Assembly: GCF_040958095.1 (NCBI RefSeq)
Contig: NC_091188.1
Location: 9,310,736 to 9,374,735, forward strand
Length of the DNA: 64,000 nt
Direction of reading: 5' to 3'
Origin: Procambarus clarkii
Taxonomy: Eukaryota; Arthropoda; Malacostraca; Decapoda; Cambaridae
The first letter of the stretch is position 1. Each line of letters starts with the position of its first letter. Below the pieces are notes generated by a model. It saw only the letters and a program-made list of their open reading frames with translations. It did no database searches and was not told where the DNA came from. Shown here in pieces: positions 1 to 11,344 of this stretch. The position numbers and the translations under genes are program-made.

Positions 1-125
1 GGGGTTTTAGTGTCCCCGCGGCCCAGTCCTAGACCAGGCCGCCACCCCCAGGAAGCAGCCCGTGACAGCTGACTAACACCCAGGTATCTATTTTACTGCT
101 AGGTAACAGGGGCATAACAGGGTGT
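1..125 (-). repeat. tRNA-derived SINE, 3' part (family A, tail type 1)
   Basis: This is the body and 3' tail of the SINE seen more completely at 30739-30990, in the same orientation. The shared parts are the GC-rich stretch around ccccgcggcc, the block caggaagcagcccgt, and the segment ctgctaggtaacaggggcat. The tRNA-like head is absent. Confidence 0.6.
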
Positions 126-260
126 ACTATAATTGATTGACTTGCATTAATCCAAGTAACTATTGACTTATTTGCAGTGCACCTATCCTATTAAATGGTT
201 GCATATGTGTATATTGTTATATAATTTTATGCATATCTAGAAATTTTATTGGCTTGTACT

Positions 261-405
261 TGTTGACCAGACCACACACTAGAAGTTGAAGGGACGACGA
301 CGTTTCGGTCCGTCCTGGACCATTCTCAAGTCGATTGTGAGAATGGTCCAGGATGAACCGAAACGTTGTCGTCCCTTCAACTTCTAGTGTGTGGTCTGGT
401 CAACA
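261..405. mobile_element. Foldback (inverted-repeat) element
   Basis: The two arms, about 261-325 and 341-405, are almost perfect reverse complements and meet at a short spacer around 326-340. The outer end reads tgttgaccagaccacacact and its complement closes the element. It could fold into one long hairpin. Related sequence occurs at 13380-13445 and 63530-63672. There is no coding capacity. It is either a foldback/MITE-like element or a tail-to-tail pair of one short repeat. Confidence 0.7.
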
Positions 406-465
406 TACTTCAGCCACGTTATTGTGACTCATCGCCTGCATTTGGCTTGTACATGTTTAACTACT

Positions 466-745
466 GACCTTTCCCAGGATGCAACCACACAATAAGCTGA
501 CTTAACTCTTGGGTGCCTACTTACTGCTAGGTGCTTAGGAGCTATTGTGTCATTTTTATTTAGAACCACATCTGTCCAACTGCAGGAATTAAACCACATC
601 TGTCCAACTGCAGGAATTAAACCACATCTCTGTCCTGCCATGGGAATTGAATCACATCTCCGTTCTATCATAGGAATTGAACCATGTCTGTCCTCCCATG
701 GGTACTGAACCAGAGACCAATTTGTTAAAGATAAGACCACTGCAC
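466..745. repeat. SINE family C fragment with internal 28-bp tandem copies
   Basis: The start (cctttcccaggatgcaa, then cttactgctaggtg) matches the family C SINE seen at 24355-24595 and 26305-26535. From about 565 it runs into four or five degenerate copies of a 28-bp unit beginning aaccacatctgtccaactg. These look like local duplications of the promoter-box part of the SINE. Confidence 0.5.
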
Positions 746-2465
746 TACAGGACCCATTGCATGTATAGTATGGCAATACCAGGGAAGACTACTGCATCAA
801 AAAACATATGATATATATAGTCTGTAGCCTACATATTGTTTTATAAATAAAAATTGAATAAATGATTTTTCCCCTAAAATACACTTGATTAATTGGGGGT
901 AGACTACCGATTTTATTTGGAATTTCTTTTTATCATCGAATAAAGGTACAATCATCAATTTTCAGACAACCTGCGGGTCACTCCAAGCAACACCCTGTTG
1001 GACCAAGCTCTCACAAGTCAATCCTGGCCCCGGGCCAGGCTTGGGAAATAAAAAAAACTCCCAGAACCCCATCAAGCAGGTCAATGCTTTTTAAGAATTT
1101 TCAAGTTAGATACTGTACACAAAGAATTTATTTGTCCATATTAGATCAAATAATTTTTGAAATACATTTCATATTGGAGGGTAAAAATAAGATCACTGGA
1201 GAACCTCAGTTGCATGTTACCTCATCAAGGCTCACCACGAGAAATTTGTATTTATTATCCGATGTGTATAGGTTACTTTACACTAGGGTCTCCCTGTTGA
1301 ACAAGCAGCAGGGATAACAGTAGCCTAGCTCCAGCCTCACGCACATGGAAAAACCTATTGCGAGTTTAGTATGTGTTCACTCATACTCTGGGACCAGTGG
1401 GTAAGGGGTTAAGTCGCCAACTTTGGTATCAGCACATATTTACTCGTTCCCATGGTTCTATCAGTGGATGTTTTACGTGTCATTTATCCACGATATACTA
1501 TGTCTAGTGGCCTTAAAGGTGACAGGAAGACAGTGAATCATCGAAAGTCCCCTCCCCCCCCAACCCATTATTCTTGAGGATATTTTCCAGTTGAATTTTA
1601 AAGTGAAGTAATGTCTCGTCATTCATTGTTTTGGTTGGTAGGTGATTTAATGGGTTTATTACCCAGTGGGTGAAAAAGCATCTTCCTGTTTTCTGACCTA
1701 CATTGAGGTTGAAGTTGTTGGCCCATACATGCATCATATTTGACATAAGTGGTCTTGATTAACATCATCCAATTTGTTCAGTGTTTTAAAGGTCTCAAGG
1801 AGTTCAGAGCTTTAATACCTACTTTTTTTTAACCCCTCCGGCACAAAAAGGGGGTATTTACCCATCCCCCCCCCTGGTATCAGTGGATGGAGAGAGGAGA
1901 GAGCAAGTGTAAGGGGCAGTCATACCGTACACAGGTATTTCCCACATACCCTGTAATTTCCGTTCTAATATTTCGAACTATACCATGCAAAGTGGGCAGG
2001 ACTTAGGTCTGCCCCAATTGGGCCCCACACACCATGTCCGTCCTGGCGCCTGGGCTGGCATTCCTCTCCTCACACCACCACTACCTCTCTCCCTCACACT
2101 CGTCTCCTCCACCCACCTTCAATTTCATAGCTCGAACAAAGCAATTTGTGGGTAAAAACTGACGGTAGTGGAGAGGATGGACGCGGGCCACTGACAACTC
2201 TTCCTCACCTCCATCAGCTGTTTAGGAAGCCCGTGTCCCAACGGCTGGTGACTCTGGCTACCGCATCACTCTGCTGGGGTCGTCTTAATATGGAGGGGTC
2301 ACCCAGGGTGTTTTACTGTGGGAGGGTTGGTTAAGGTGTCTGGCGTTGCTGGGGTATGGATGGGAGGGGATGGTGGTTGTGGTGGTGGTGTGAGGCAGTC
2401 AACACCCCGAGGCCGAGTAATCGGAGGGTGCGCCACTTGCAGATCCACTGCGGTATACAGTAGAT
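746..2465. other. No gene seen; low-complexity and repeat debris
   Basis: No exon with a recognisable protein could be read on either strand. There is a C-rich stretch near 1548-1562, another at 1867-1882 and a pyrimidine-rich stretch at about 2050-2120. Open frames here are short and unrelated to known families. Confidence 0.5.
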
Positions 2466-3466
2466 CACGCCTCCCTCACACTCACACATCCTTGCCACTC
2501 CCTCACACTTCCTTACCACTCACACTTACACTTCCTTACCACTCCCTCACAATTACACTTCCTTACCACTCCCTCACACTCACACTTGCTTAACACTCCC
2601 TCACACTCACACTTCCTTAACACTCCCTCACACTCACACTTCCTTAACACTCCCTCACACTCACACTTCCTTAACACTCCCTCACACTCACACTTCCTTA
2701 ACACTCCCTCACACTCACACTTCCTTAACACTCCCTCACACTCACACTTCCTAAACACTCCCTCACACTCACACTTCCTTAACACTCCCTCACACTTACG
2801 CTTCCTTAACACTCCCTCACACTCACACTTCCTTAACACTCCCTCACACTCACACTTCCTAAACACTCCCTCACGCTCACACTTCCTTAACACTCCCTCA
2901 CACTTACACTTCCTTAACACTCCCTCACACTTACGCTGCCTTAACACTCCCTCACACTTACGCTTCCTTAACACTCCCTCACACTTATGCTTCCTTAACA
3001 CTCCCTCACACTTACACTTCCTTAACACTCCCTCACACTTACGCTTCCTTAACACTCCCTCACACTCACACTTCCTTAACACTCCCTCACACTCACACTT
3101 CCTAAACACTCCCTCACGCTCACACTTCCTTAACACTCCCTCACACTCACACTTCCTTAACACTCCCTCACACTTACGCTGCCTTAACACTCCCTCACAC
3201 TTACGCTTCCTTAACACTCCCTCACACTTATGCTTCCTTAACACTCCCTCACATTTACACTTCCTTAACATTCCCTCACACTTTCTTAACACTCCCTCAC
3301 ACTTACACTTCCTTAACACTCCCTCACACTCACACTTCCTTAACACTCCCTCACACTTACACTTCCTACACATTCCCTCACACTCACACTTCCTTACCAC
3401 TCCCTCACTCACACTTCCTTAACAATCCCTCACACTTACACTTCCTTAACATTCCCTCACACTGAG
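2466..3466. repeat. Minisatellite, 27-bp unit, about 35 copies
   Basis: Tandem copies of a 27-bp unit (cactccctcacactcacac followed by ttccttaa) fill about 1 kb. Variant units differ by single bases (ctcacact/cttacact/cttacgct) and form higher-order blocks: the run at about 2820-3060 is repeated at about 3060-3290. Because 27 is a multiple of three, long spurious frames stay open on both strands, reading LNTPSHSHF repeats on plus and RKCECEGVL repeats on minus. Confidence 0.95.
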
Positions 3467-3471
3467 GGGGG

Positions 3472-3735
3472 AGGGCTGATAGCCGAGTAGACAGCGCTCT
3501 GGACTCTTAATCCTAGGGTCCGTGTTTGATCCCCAGTGATGGCAGAAAGAAAATGGCCTGTTTCTTTCACCCTGATGCCCCCTGTTACCAAGCAGGAAAT
3601 AGATAGCTGTTATGGGCTGCTTCCTGTGTGTGTGGGGGGGGGGGGAATTAGTAGTTAGTAACAGTTGAGAGGCAGGGTCAAAAGAGCAGAGCTCAACCCC
3701 CCCCTCCTGCAAGTACAACTGGGCGAATGCACTTC
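3472..3735 (+). repeat. tRNA-derived SINE (family A, tail type 2)
   Basis: The tRNA-like head carries an A-box-like agccgagtagacagcgctc and a B-box-like gtttgatcccc. The family body follows (tgttaccaagcaggaaatag, then gctgcttcctg). The 3' tail reads acagttgagaggcagggtc and ends caagtacaactgggcgaa. The same tail ends the LINE copies at 37375-37690 and 39462-39665. Confidence 0.8.
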
Positions 3736-3744
3736 CTTAATTAA

Positions 3745-4250
3745 CACTCCCTCAATCCCAGTGTCCTATTTGCCTTATTACAAACATTTATGCATTGATT
3801 TTTTTGGTTCTAAATTCTTACTAATCATAACTCCCAGATCCCTTTTGCAATCTCATCACTATCTAGCCCATATCTTGTAACTCTATAATCATTACCTAGC
3901 CTCAAAACCTTACATTTGTCAGCATTAAACTGCATCTGGCAATCTTTTGATCATTTCAAAACCCTATTTAGATCGTCTTGAAGTAATAGCAAGTATTACT
4001 ATACCCTCCCGATTTTTGTATCATCAGCAAATTCGCAAATACTGCTGTTCAAACCTGAATCTAAATCATTTATATGTATTATGAATAACAGAGGTCCCAG
4101 GGCAAAGCCTTGAGGCACTCCACTTAGTTTGCAAAAGTGAATTTTCCCATATTTCCAGTATCATTTTATTGGTATCATTGTCATCCGATAATGACCAATC
4201 TCTCAGACTCCCAGGGATCTATATGTTGAAATGTCTTGTTCCACTATCTG
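3745..4250 (-). mobile_element. CR1-like LINE fragment (reverse transcriptase region), old
   Basis: Read on minus, it gives the conserved RT block with P-Q-G-x-A-L-G-P-L near 4105-4125 and an F-A-D-D-T core near 4018-4035. It then gives the segment that includes the initial residues of the C-terminal region. The frame is interrupted and diverged from the younger copies at 13738-17111. It is a 5'- and 3'-truncated relic. Confidence 0.7.
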
Positions 4251-4259
4251 TGCCAGAAT

Positions 4260-5547
4260 CATGTAAAGCACAACATATGAACAGGGTTTCATACTTTAAC
4301 TGTCCATTTAGCTCATTTTACATACTTTAAATTTCTCATATATAGGAGAAGGTGGGAGAAAAGGAATTAAGATAAAATGAGGAGTGCTTCAGTGAGCTAA
4401 AAAAAATGCAGGTACACCAACATTTGTGTAGTCATTACTGTTCTCTTGTCTCCACAAAGTCACTTGTTTCAATGTAGGTAAATTGAAGAAACATTTTAAT
4501 TACACATTTTATTAACTTTATTTTCTTCCTCACACATATGTGGTCCATAGTCAGAGTTTCCTAGAGCCCACGTAAATAAAATTAACTTATTATTTAAATT
4601 ATAATATTAATACTTATCATTTAATATGGACAAATAATAATCATTTGAAATTATATTATTATTCAAGGGATATAGAAAAAACTATGTGCCACCCAGATAA
4701 ACATTTGGGGGAAATAAACCCATTGTGTGTAATGGGTACAGTAATATAAACTAGGTGTTACAGGCAAAAATGGTTAAATAAATCTTGGTATTTTGCAAAA
4801 ATATTTAACACAACATACTGCTAGATAAAATCATGTATATCAAACTAATAAAAATCTAAATATTTTTTATGGAATAAACTGACATATATCTTGGCTCTTA
4901 ACCAGTCTGAAATTGTATTTCGAGCGAGTTTATGAAGCACCTGTACATATGTGTTTTTAAATACATGCGTACTTGAAACACATACATACATACATAATTA
5001 CAAAATATGTAATTTTAGATGAATCCCTTCTTTTGAAATTAAAATTTCTTGACAAAATACAGAGTCCAGAGGGAAATGCAGCAATATCACAAACTTTAGT
5101 TCATTACAAGTAATTAATGTATTTTTGCTAATATTGCTGTTTTATTTTTTTTTGGATTACAGTATTTGAAATACATAATACATATATATTTTATAAATTT
5201 TTACTAATCTTGTACTTTGGATAATAGTCACCCCACCATCAAAGGGAAATCATTCGGAAATCCAGATTGGAGTCGGAACTAAACGTTCTAGAATTTCAAG
5301 GGTGTAGTGCATTAAATTATCAATTTATCAGTGCATAAATTAAAAGTTGTTATCTATATACTATACTGTATAGTTTTCTAGCCCTTTAATAAAAACATCT
5401 CACATACAGGCATGACATTTTGTATTACAGGTATACAAATACATATAAGTATACGGTACTGGACTTCGTATACCAGCGAATATTTTGGTACCAATATCCA
5501 AACCATGTAGTTATCAAATTTGTAGTTTGAGGAATGCTGTTTTCTAC
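4260..5547. other. AT-rich 3' flank of TAF7, no gene seen
   Basis: This is very AT-rich sequence without recognisable exons. It must include the TAF7 3' UTR. Candidate minus-strand polyadenylation signals are an ATTAAA at 5385-5390 and an AATAAA at 5141-5146. Confidence 0.5.
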
Positions 5548-5580
5548 TCAGTCTTGTAGCTGGCTTCGTACCTCATCAAT
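5548..5580 (-). CDS. TAF7: TAF7 coding exon 9 with stop
   Basis: It encodes [10 protein letters not shown] followed by TGA at 5548-5550. A TTAACAG acceptor precedes it. The short final exon keeps the coiled-coil heptad pattern. Confidence 0.85.
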   Translation of the reverse strand: MDEVRSQLQD

Positions 5581-8500
5581 CTGTTAAGAGAAAATGGCAC
5601 TCATTAACTGGGACACATAATAAGTCACAAACACGCTTTTATATAGTTACTCATACTTAAAACAAGTACATATGTCATGTACTTGCTGCTCTTGGATAAT
5701 TTCATAGGAATATGCCACCGAACTACGTCACTCAAATATTTTATTAATTCGATTAAATATTAATCGAATTAATATTTAAAAAATTAATGTCACTTAAAAT
5801 AAATAATGAGCATACCCCAGTTAAATAAACAGTTAAATTACCTCATATTCCTTCTCTCTAATTAGTGCTTCAGTATCAGCAAGCTTTGACAAAAAACGTT
5901 GCTTTAATGCCAAATTTTCGATATTGGCAATTTCTGCCTCTTGAGCAGCCCGTTGTGTAGTCAGCATCATCAGATCGTTCTCCAAGTTTGACAAACGAGC
6001 ATACAACTTATCTGTTGGTGAAAAGAACTTTAAGTTTCAATCTAGCACAAACAAATTAAGACAAATATAAAAAGTATTAAAAACAAATCTAGATATTGTA
6101 CATTATGCTTTCTTTGTAGCTGATCAAGAAAGAACTTTCTAGCATTACTAGTGCATTACTGTACATCATAATGATTATGAAATTTTACAGACAGCAGGAC
6201 ACTTTGATGATTGCATACATTTTACTATAACAAAATTGCTGCATAATGATTTTTCAAGCATTTTTTCACATGACAGAATAATCATTTATTGACATGTAAG
6301 ATTTATCATATCTTTGCCACAAAAAATTTGAGAAAACATTTTTCCATAATACTGTATATACTGTAGTGATACACACTACACTATTTTTGGCCTGTGATAC
6401 ACACAGTCTAAAAAATCCCAAATATACTACTGTCACTTTGCTAATTACTAAAAGAAAAGTATGGAAGTTATGTTACTTTTCATTTCACATCTATATAGAA
6501 TAATCATGTGTGCACATTTCCATTTTCTCTTTTACTTTTCATTTAGCCGAATAATTAATGAATTTTCGTATATTCAGAACATTTGACACAAAAATTATTT
6601 ATAACTGAAAATACAACTTAGAAAACAAAATGTTTAAAAACACTTTATAGCTAAGTGGGGCCCCTAGAGGGACAGCCCAATTACATCCTGGCAAGCAAGC
6701 AACAGGCTGGACAGCAAATGTGTTAATACTCAATATGAACCCAAAAGTTTAAAGTTGATTCTAGCACTTGTGAATGCATATCTAAGGCATGTCACATCAA
6801 TAATTCAGATTTGTTTGATAAATATTTGACAATATTTCTTACCTTTACTTGTGGTGACTTTTGTGGGAGATGGAGTCTGCGGCTTGGAGGAGAAAGCAGA
6901 ATCCCCTTCATTGCGGAACATGCCAGAGAAGTCTGTAACAAGCGGAGTGGAGGCAGAGGCCTTGCTGCTTGGGGGGCTGTTTCCAGCTTCATTCTGTTGG
7001 TTAAGAAGAGATTTTATAAGCTATTGCTTGCCAAATTTAAGGTTTAATAAATCTAATCTAAAATAACTTTTTATTTCCTTATGTAATTAAAAGTTTTATT
7101 TTATTCTATAGCATGAGGTTATGTAAATTTAAAGCCCATGTAAAAATAAAATTAAGCTTTAAACTAGATATTATTGATTGACTGATATATATTTTCTACA
7201 GTAACACAATAGGAGAATAACACAATTCAGATCATTCAAGGTCAGATTTGGGAATGGATAAATTAATTTAAAAGTGTGCAGATAAAGATGACAAGGCAAT
7301 ACTGGGCATTAGGAACCTTTCTTTCAAAGTGATTACTTTACATTATTTGCGAAGGCAGAAAGAAAGGGGAGGGGACATGACTGAAGTACTGAATGAATAG
7401 GTATAAGAAAAGGAATATAACTTTTGTGCTAATATAAACAAAATGACAAAATAGTCAGATCCAGCCACAGTAACACCTGAAAAAGCACCAACTTATATAT
7501 CAAAGGAAACAATAACAAGTAGTATTTAACCAAAGCACTTACTAAGTAAGATTCAGAAAATCTGCTGTCATCAACTGAGAGACGGGAGTCGTCGTCCTCA
7601 TCCACAATATTTATCGTAGGCCCCACCTCATCATCAGATGAACTTAGTGCTCCTCCAAATAGTTGCTCTAAAAATATTAATAAATAATGGTATGAAACAA
7701 CAAATCTCGGTCAATCAAACAGTCAAATAATTTGTTTAAATACAGTACTGTTCCTGATAAAAAGAAGATTTTTCATAATCTATACCTTACAATTGCTCAT
7801 TTGAATATCCATATGAAAAAAAATAATAAAAAGGATTGATTATAATCAATTATGTTTTATGGAGGTAAATCAAGAAGAAAAACATACCATCTAGGTTAGA
7901 TGATGACAGATTCGTATCTGCATTATTTTTTTTCTCATCTTCTTCACGAACCACCTCCCAGCGAATACTAGTGGCTTCATTATCTGTTCTCAACAACCGC
8001 TTCACTTCCTTTTCTATTTCTGGTAGGTCCAAGTTCTGTAAAATTTGTATACAATAACTACAGACACTTAAAATACATTGATCACCAGGTTAACAGGCAT
8101 CAGCAAAAATTCTACCACCTTTTATAGATTAGTAAATTTACAATGAACACCATACAGAGAATGAACACCCTTTCTCTGGAAAGTGGTGGAAATGTTACAG
8201 AGCCACATAATAAGCACAAGATCTGAACTTTGACATTACTGTAATTTACCTAGGCAGCTTACAGCAATGATGAACTACTGTAGTTATAAAAGTTTAACAA
8301 AAGTATGAGGCACACACAAAGTGGATTCAGGAACTGGACTAGATATTTCTAACACTGATGGACTCTGTATTAGTAGGTGTAGTAATAATGGTTAGGGATA
8401 ATACCTTGATGATATTTTGGATGGGACAGTGAAGTAAGATAAGCAGATGAGTTAAGGTGTCATAAAAACATGAGAGTACTGTATTATATTATAAAGTTAT

Positions 8501-11279
8501 ACCTTCTTTCTGAGTGTCTTGCGAAAACGTCTCTTGCGAACATTCTTCAGAGGTGGGGTGTAACCATGAGGCCAAAGGTACTTTTTGTCAACCTTGTTTG
8601 GATCTCGCCTCTTTTTCTTGGGGTCTTCTTCTTCTGGGGGGTCCTCCTCTTCACGCACCATCAACATCTGTTAAAGAGGCAGTACATCAAAATTATCAAG
8701 TTTCTTACTTTTATAGGGGTTAAGATATTTGCCAAGAATAATATAAAAAACAGAGCTAAAGGTATTAGGTATTCAGCAAGATACTAGAATTTTCACAATC
8801 CTTTCCACACACATGAAGTACAGTAGATAAAAGGCAAATATGTAAGTACATATAAGTAGTTATAAACTCATGTAAGGCATGAGTTTCTTCCTATTGCCTT
8901 AGAACTTCCACCACCACCCAGATGGCATATCTACCACACACCAGCTGGAGTTATCATGCTCCATGTTCTTATTATTCAGCAAAAAATTATGTTTTCCAAC
9001 AAGCACGGTAAAATAGATTTGTGTTAACACTAGAAATTAGGACAGTACAGAAAATTCTTCATATTTAGTGTGTGTGTATGTAATTACCTAAGTGTAGTTA
9101 CAGGATGAGAGCTACGCTCGTGGTGTCCTGTCTCCCCAGCACTCGCTTTGAAATTACTGACAGTTTTGGCCTCCACAACCTTCTCACCTACTTGTTTCAA
9201 CCGTCTACCACTCTGTTCAACATTTGTGTGTGTGTGTGTGCGTGTTCAGTCCCATAAGCAGAGTACAGTATTGTGGTCTTGGTTTACACTGGATTTAACC
9301 TGAAACAAATGTTGAACCTAAAAACCTCATGAATTAATTTTCTTCTTGTTACTCTAATATAAATATTTAACTTTAAAAATACATTATTGGTACACAGAGA
9401 TCACACTAACGTGATGCATCAAATGAACTTTACCCTGTCGTAGCTCAGTCGATTAAGGCAGTGTCTGGGATGCTCCCGGACGCAGGTTTGAATCCTCGTC
9501 ACGGCCCTTGTGGATTTGTACATTATTGGTAGTTGTGTTACATGCTACAAAGGTCTTGGATGGTGAACTTCAGCTGTCTTCAAAAGTAACTAGTGTTTCT
9601 ACACATGGCCAGAAATGGTATTGACCAGATAATAAACATGCCACTGTATCTTACCTGACAAACATCTGCAGTCTTGTAGAAATTTTTTCCATCAATGGTT
9701 TTCCAAGTCTCCATAATAGTAGGCATGTCCATCAACTGAAAAAACAATTAAGATTTTAACTCTGTATGAAATATTAAATACAGTGCTTTAATTACAAACA
9801 TATAGTATATGCAATATTATACTAAATAACTTAACAAATTAAGAGGAAAGGGAATATATTGAGCCCTTTTGGAGCAAACTCACTTAGCTATTTCCAAAGC
9901 AAAACCTATGCAAGCCTAAACCTATTAAAAGCCTAAGACTTTTAAAACTGACTACACATAAGCTACAGGTAGACTAGGTAAAAAAGCACACTAGTGGTAA
10001 TAAAGCTCAAAATAAATGGCATAGAAAGGATGTCAGAGAGAGCTGGTTGAATGAGAATATTAATATTGGAAAGACAAGCCTTTAAGCAGTTTTATCTCTA
10101 GATAAGTGTTTAAATCTACCAACCCATCTTCCTGAAATGATGGTACATATAGTAACTATTTGGTCAAGAGCTAATATGTAGCAATGGACAAACAGTAAAC
10201 CACTTTTGTACTACTGTATTAATTTTATAGTCCAAAAAATAAAGCTAAAAGCAAACTTAAATATTCCTAAGACTAGTATAGCACATACTGCATATGTACT
10301 ATATTAGGCCAAAGATAGCATATATTAGAGCTAGGATTGCTAGGAGAGGTTAGATATTATGTTGCAATTAAAAAAGTTTATGGTTTGTCCAAATTCTATA
10401 ATACAAAAGTCAACTTTCTGCCATCACTACATGTGGGTATAGTACTTTCGACCAAATAGTTACCATAAGTACCGAACATTCATTTAAGGAGGATGGGTCA
10501 GAATCTACTCCAAGTAACACCACCACTAATACTAAATAATTTTTTTACATAACTACATCTAACTAAATGCAAGCTTTCTTAATGTATTAAATAAGAAACA
10601 ACAAACTTACTCTTGCTCTGTACATGATGGTGTCAAAGGTAATAGTACCATTTCTCATGTCATCTTTGTCAGAAGTAAAGTCCAGTTGAATTGCCAAACG
10701 ATCCTTAATATTTGTTTGGCCTTGTCTAATGGCCTCTCTTAGTGACGCTGCTTGAACCTGTAAGATACAAAAGTGTTTAAATCTCACACATGGCTGTGAC
10801 TCATACGTCAGGCTTCGAGCAGCCGCGTCCAACAGCCTGGTTGATCAGTCCGGCAACCAGGAGGCCTGGTCGACGACCGGGCCGCGGGGATGCTAAGCCC
10901 CGGAAGCACCTCAAGGTATGGCCAGCTTCCAGCTTTTCCTGATCCAGAATATAAATTTTCTTTATTACTAGTGGCTTGTTGGCAATTAAATACAATGCTT
11001 TATGAACAAAATGCCATCTTTCTCTGAATGAAAATATGAAAGAGGATTTTCAACTTTGTATACTAGTAAAAGAGTAAATGCTCTATAATTATTATACTGT
11101 AAGAACTGTACATATTTACTTAAGCAGATTAATTTCATCCAATTTTTCCTACCTTACCTCATTCTGCTGTTTGAGAATAAGTCACTTACCGGAGGTAATT
11201 TGAGAATAAACTGGTTTTCAAGTTCTGCTCCTTGAGATCCGGGTGGCCGTGATATTCTTCCCTTGGAACTTCGATTCAT
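5548..11279 (-). CDS. TAF7: Transcription initiation factor TFIID subunit 7, nine coding exons
   Basis: TAF7 is a subunit of the general transcription factor TFIID. In studied animals it binds TAF1 and restrains TAF1 acetyltransferase activity during preinitiation complex assembly in the nucleus. Coding exons in transcript order are 11190-11279, 10611-10757, 9655-9735, 8503-8667, 7888-8035, 7543-7667, 6843-6993, 5842-6011 and 5548-5580. They total 1,110 nt and 369 residues plus TGA, with every donor GT, every acceptor AG and all phases closing. The N-terminal TAF7 domain runs from about residue 20 to 180: [51 protein letters not shown], then [20 protein letters not shown] and [20 protein letters not shown] Ser/Asp-rich acidic linker follows. 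A predicted coiled coil (about 295-369) ends the protein and includes ENLALKQRF, which is shared with the human protein. Length is close to human TAF7 (349). From general knowledge the human gene has an uninterrupted coding region, so the introns here are notable. Confidence 0.95.
5742..5774. repeat. AT-rich perfect hairpin in the last TAF7 intron
   Basis: Arms of 15 bp (attaattcgattaa core) are perfect complements around a 3-base loop at 5757-5759. Confidence 0.8.
5842..6011 (-). CDS. TAF7: TAF7 coding exon 8 (residues 303-359)
   Basis: This exon encodes the C-terminal coiled-coil-like segment, including [20 protein letters not shown] and [20 protein letters not shown]. Human TAF7 has ENLALKNRFQAVLDELK at the same place. 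Confidence 0.93.
6843..6993 (-). CDS. TAF7: TAF7 coding exon 7 (residues 253-302)
   Basis: It is rich in Ser, Pro, Thr and Lys ([36 protein letters not shown]). It is a variable linker placed in the gene by open reading, splice sites and phase. Its sequence alone would not identify the family. Confidence 0.85.
7543..7667 (-). CDS. TAF7: TAF7 coding exon 6 (residues 211-252)
   Basis: This is an acidic segment ([20 protein letters not shown], then [19 protein letters not shown]). It matches in character the D/E-rich linker that follows the TAF7 domain. A GTAAGT donor follows ...SYL. Confidence 0.9.
7888..8035 (-). CDS. TAF7: TAF7 coding exon 5 (residues 162-210)
   Basis: It encodes [20 protein letters not shown] then [16 protein letters not shown] and an Asn/Ser-rich end. 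It ends in phase 1. Confidence 0.94.
8503..8667 (-). CDS. TAF7: TAF7 coding exon 4 (residues 107-161)
   Basis: It begins [20 protein letters not shown] and ends in the basic block [15 protein letters not shown]. The acceptor is ACAG and the donor GTATAA. Confidence 0.94.
9082..9225 (-). mobile_element. LINE C-terminal fragment in TAF7 intron 3
   Basis: The sequence attacctaagtgtagttaca, then gagagctacgctcgtggtgt, recurs diverged at 28325-28440. In reverse it reads like the end of a LINE ORF ([11 protein letters not shown]-like, then the tail). A short (GT)n run follows at 9226-9240. Confidence 0.5.
9388..9525 (+). repeat. tRNA-derived SINE (family B) in TAF7 intron 3
   Basis: It begins with the family motif cacagagatcacactaacgt. 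A tRNA-like segment follows with an A-box-like tagctcagtcgattaagg and a B-box-like ggtttgaatcc, and it closes with cacggcccttgtggatttgt. Relatives are at 27340-27550, 43925-43997, 44225-44720, 51727-51890 and 56401-56528. Confidence 0.75.
9655..9735 (-). CDS. TAF7: TAF7 coding exon 3 (residues 80-106)
   Basis: It encodes [20 protein letters not shown] then KTADVCQ. This is among the most conserved TAF7 segments; human has LPCVMESLKTIDKKTFYKTA. It is phase 0 at both ends. Confidence 0.95.
10611..10757 (-). CDS. TAF7: TAF7 coding exon 2 (residues 31-79)
   Basis: It encodes [20 protein letters not shown] through [10 protein letters not shown]. It is phase 0 at both ends, with a TTACAG acceptor and a GTAAGT donor. 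It matches the family core. Confidence 0.95.
10797..10918 (+). mobile_element. LINE 3' end fragment in TAF7 intron 1
   Basis: The sequence gcagccgcgtccaacagcct, then gaccgggccgcggggatgc and aagcacctcaaggta, is the 3' end also seen reversed at 58785-59020. In frame it ends a LINE ORF with R-x-A-A-R-S-L-like residues. It is 5'-truncated. Confidence 0.7.
11190..11279 (-). CDS. TAF7: TAF7 coding exon 1 (residues 1-30)
   Basis: It encodes [20 protein letters not shown] and then [10 protein letters not shown], and ends in phase 0 at a GTAAGT donor. The start at 11277-11279 is the only Met upstream of the conserved [11 protein letters not shown] block in this exon. Confidence 0.93.
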
Positions 11280-11344
11280 ATTGAAGAAATTAATGTTAAA
11301 AATCTTGGCGACAGATATCCCAAGTCAAACTAGATGTTCGTGAT
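11280..11344 (-). other. TAF7: TAF7 5' UTR portion with upstream splice acceptor
   Basis: A pyrimidine-rich tract ending TTTGCTTTCAG (minus strand) lies just upstream of 11344. The 5' UTR is therefore probably split, with a noncoding first exon and promoter somewhere beyond 11345. The first exon itself could not be identified. Confidence 0.5.

Noticed and set aside
2513-3422. Long frames on both strands coding for 9-residue repeats
   Set aside because: They are a direct result of a 27-bp minisatellite whose length is a multiple of three; no start context, splice site or protein family supports a gene.
9420-9500. Possible tRNA gene with A- and B-box-like motifs
   Set aside because: The same segment recurs in many flanked copies with SINE ends and does not fold as a full tRNA cloverleaf by eye; a SINE explains it better.
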